Part shown: piece after piece, positions 6,844 to 7,210 of the stretch
How the letters are laid out: each line of letters begins with the position of its first letter
Numbering within the stretch: position 1 is the first letter of the stretch
DNA from: Pseudomonadota bacterium
GTDB lineage: Bacteria; Bdellovibrionota; JAFGOL01
Direction of reading: 5' to 3'
Assembly: GCA_026390535.1 (NCBI GenBank)
Contig: JAPLFT010000217.1
Span: forward strand, 1-7,210
DNA length: 7,210 nucleotides
Program-made: the position numbers and the translations under genes
Notes under the pieces: model-generated
Databases searched by the model: none
Seen by the model: the letters and a program-made list of their open reading frames with translations, nothing else
What the model was told of the DNA's origin: nothing

Positions 6844-7210
6844 TGTTGTAATCGCTTTTCTTCTGGCAGCTTCTACACTGCATGGATATGAAGCCCCGTA
6901 TGGAAATGGACAATACAAACAAATAAGAGAACTGAACAAGATAGAGTATGAAGTGGGACAGCTTCAGGAAAAAGTTGATACAATAAATAACTCGATAAAA
7001 TCCGCACAGGACGCAATTTCCAACCTTGAATCCCAATTGCAGTTCCAAACCCAGTCTATGTTGATCAAAAAAAAAGAGGTTCAGGAAAAATTTAAGGACT
7101 TGGTAATATATTCTGCACCGGAACGGCTTAATTTTTTGATAACAACGGATGATTTTGAATCAGTTAGCAGGAGCGAGGCTGTAGTCTCAAGGATGCTGAA
7201 AAAAGATCTT
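6836..7210 (+). CDS. FtsEX-linked coiled-coil protein, probable murein hydrolase activator (EnvC/CwlO/PcsB type), 3' end missing
   Basis: The reading frame is open for 125 codons from the ATG at 6836 to the window edge, with no stop. Residues 1-17 (MSSVVIAFLLAASTLHG) form a hydrophobic export signal, unusually without Lys or Arg before the core. Residues about 28-85 are rich in Glu, Gln, Lys and hydrophobic residues with heptad-like spacing and should form a coiled coil (for example LQEKVDTINNSIKSAQDAIS). The segment ERLNFLITTDDFESVSRSEA (95-114) and the following VVSRMLKKDL resemble the 'LLxSxDFSDLLRRLxYLRRI' region after the first coiled coil of EnvC-like proteins. In that family a second coiled coil and a C-terminal M23 (LytM) domain follow, outside this window. 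Known partners of FtsX include EnvC in proteobacteria, CwlO in Bacillus and PcsB in streptococci. The 8-base overlap with ftsX supports the same link here. Whether the missing C terminus is an active peptidase or a catalytically dead activator cannot be seen. Confidence 0.78.
   Translation, partial: MSSVVIAFLLAASTLHGYEAPYGNGQYKQIRELNKIEYEVGQLQEKVDTINNSIKSAQDAISNLESQLQFQTQSMLIKKKEVQEKFKDLVIYSAPERLNFLITTDDFESVSRSEAVVSRMLKKDL

Noticed and set aside
7067..7075. Run of nine A in the last gene (and runs of eight A at 6146-6153 and 6288-6295 in ftsX), considered as programmed slippage sites
   Set aside because: The reading frames continue without interruption through all three runs and encode ordinary lysine-rich stretches, so nothing indicates frameshifting. 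They are only places where sequencing errors would be likely.

Overview
The window carries six tightly packed genes, all on the + strand, with no RNA genes, mobile elements, CRISPR arrays or long intergenic gaps. Base composition is moderately AT-rich and looks even throughout, with many ATA isoleucine codons, and nothing suggests recent transfer. Exported proteins, a periplasm-facing thioredoxin-like domain and an FtsEX locus followed by a coiled-coil exported protein fit a bacterium, probably a diderm. The phylum cannot be fixed from the sequence. An uncultivated lineage of the Elusimicrobiota/Omnitrophota kind is only a guess.

Layout: (1) positions 40-1545 encode a family-5 (peptide/nickel-type) extracellular solute-binding protein. 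Positions 1558-2826 encode a membrane protein with an exported CPHC thioredoxin-like domain at its N terminus and a CcdA/DsbD-like six-helix domain behind it. The two genes are 12 bases apart and probably co-transcribed. (2) Positions 2875-5298 encode a cobalamin-dependent methionine synthase with homocysteine, pterin and B12 modules but no C-terminal reactivation domain. (3) Positions 5353-7210 hold ftsE, ftsX and the start of an exported coiled-coil protein that runs off the window. This is the expected layout of an FtsEX-controlled murein hydrolase activator operon (EnvC/CwlO/PcsB type).

The most notable non-coding signal lies in the two short gaps before metH and ftsE. Each holds the same promoter-like element, CTTGAC-N15-CTTTATTNT, which is a -35/-10 pair with a 17-base spacer. 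The -10 ends only 9 and 6 bases before the ATG, and neither gap has a Shine-Dalgarno sequence. Both transcripts are therefore predicted to be leaderless or nearly so. The genes inside the transcription units mostly have purine-rich ribosome-binding sites. The window thus divides into three predicted transcription units: binding protein plus thiol-redox protein, metH alone, and ftsE-ftsX-hydrolase activator.
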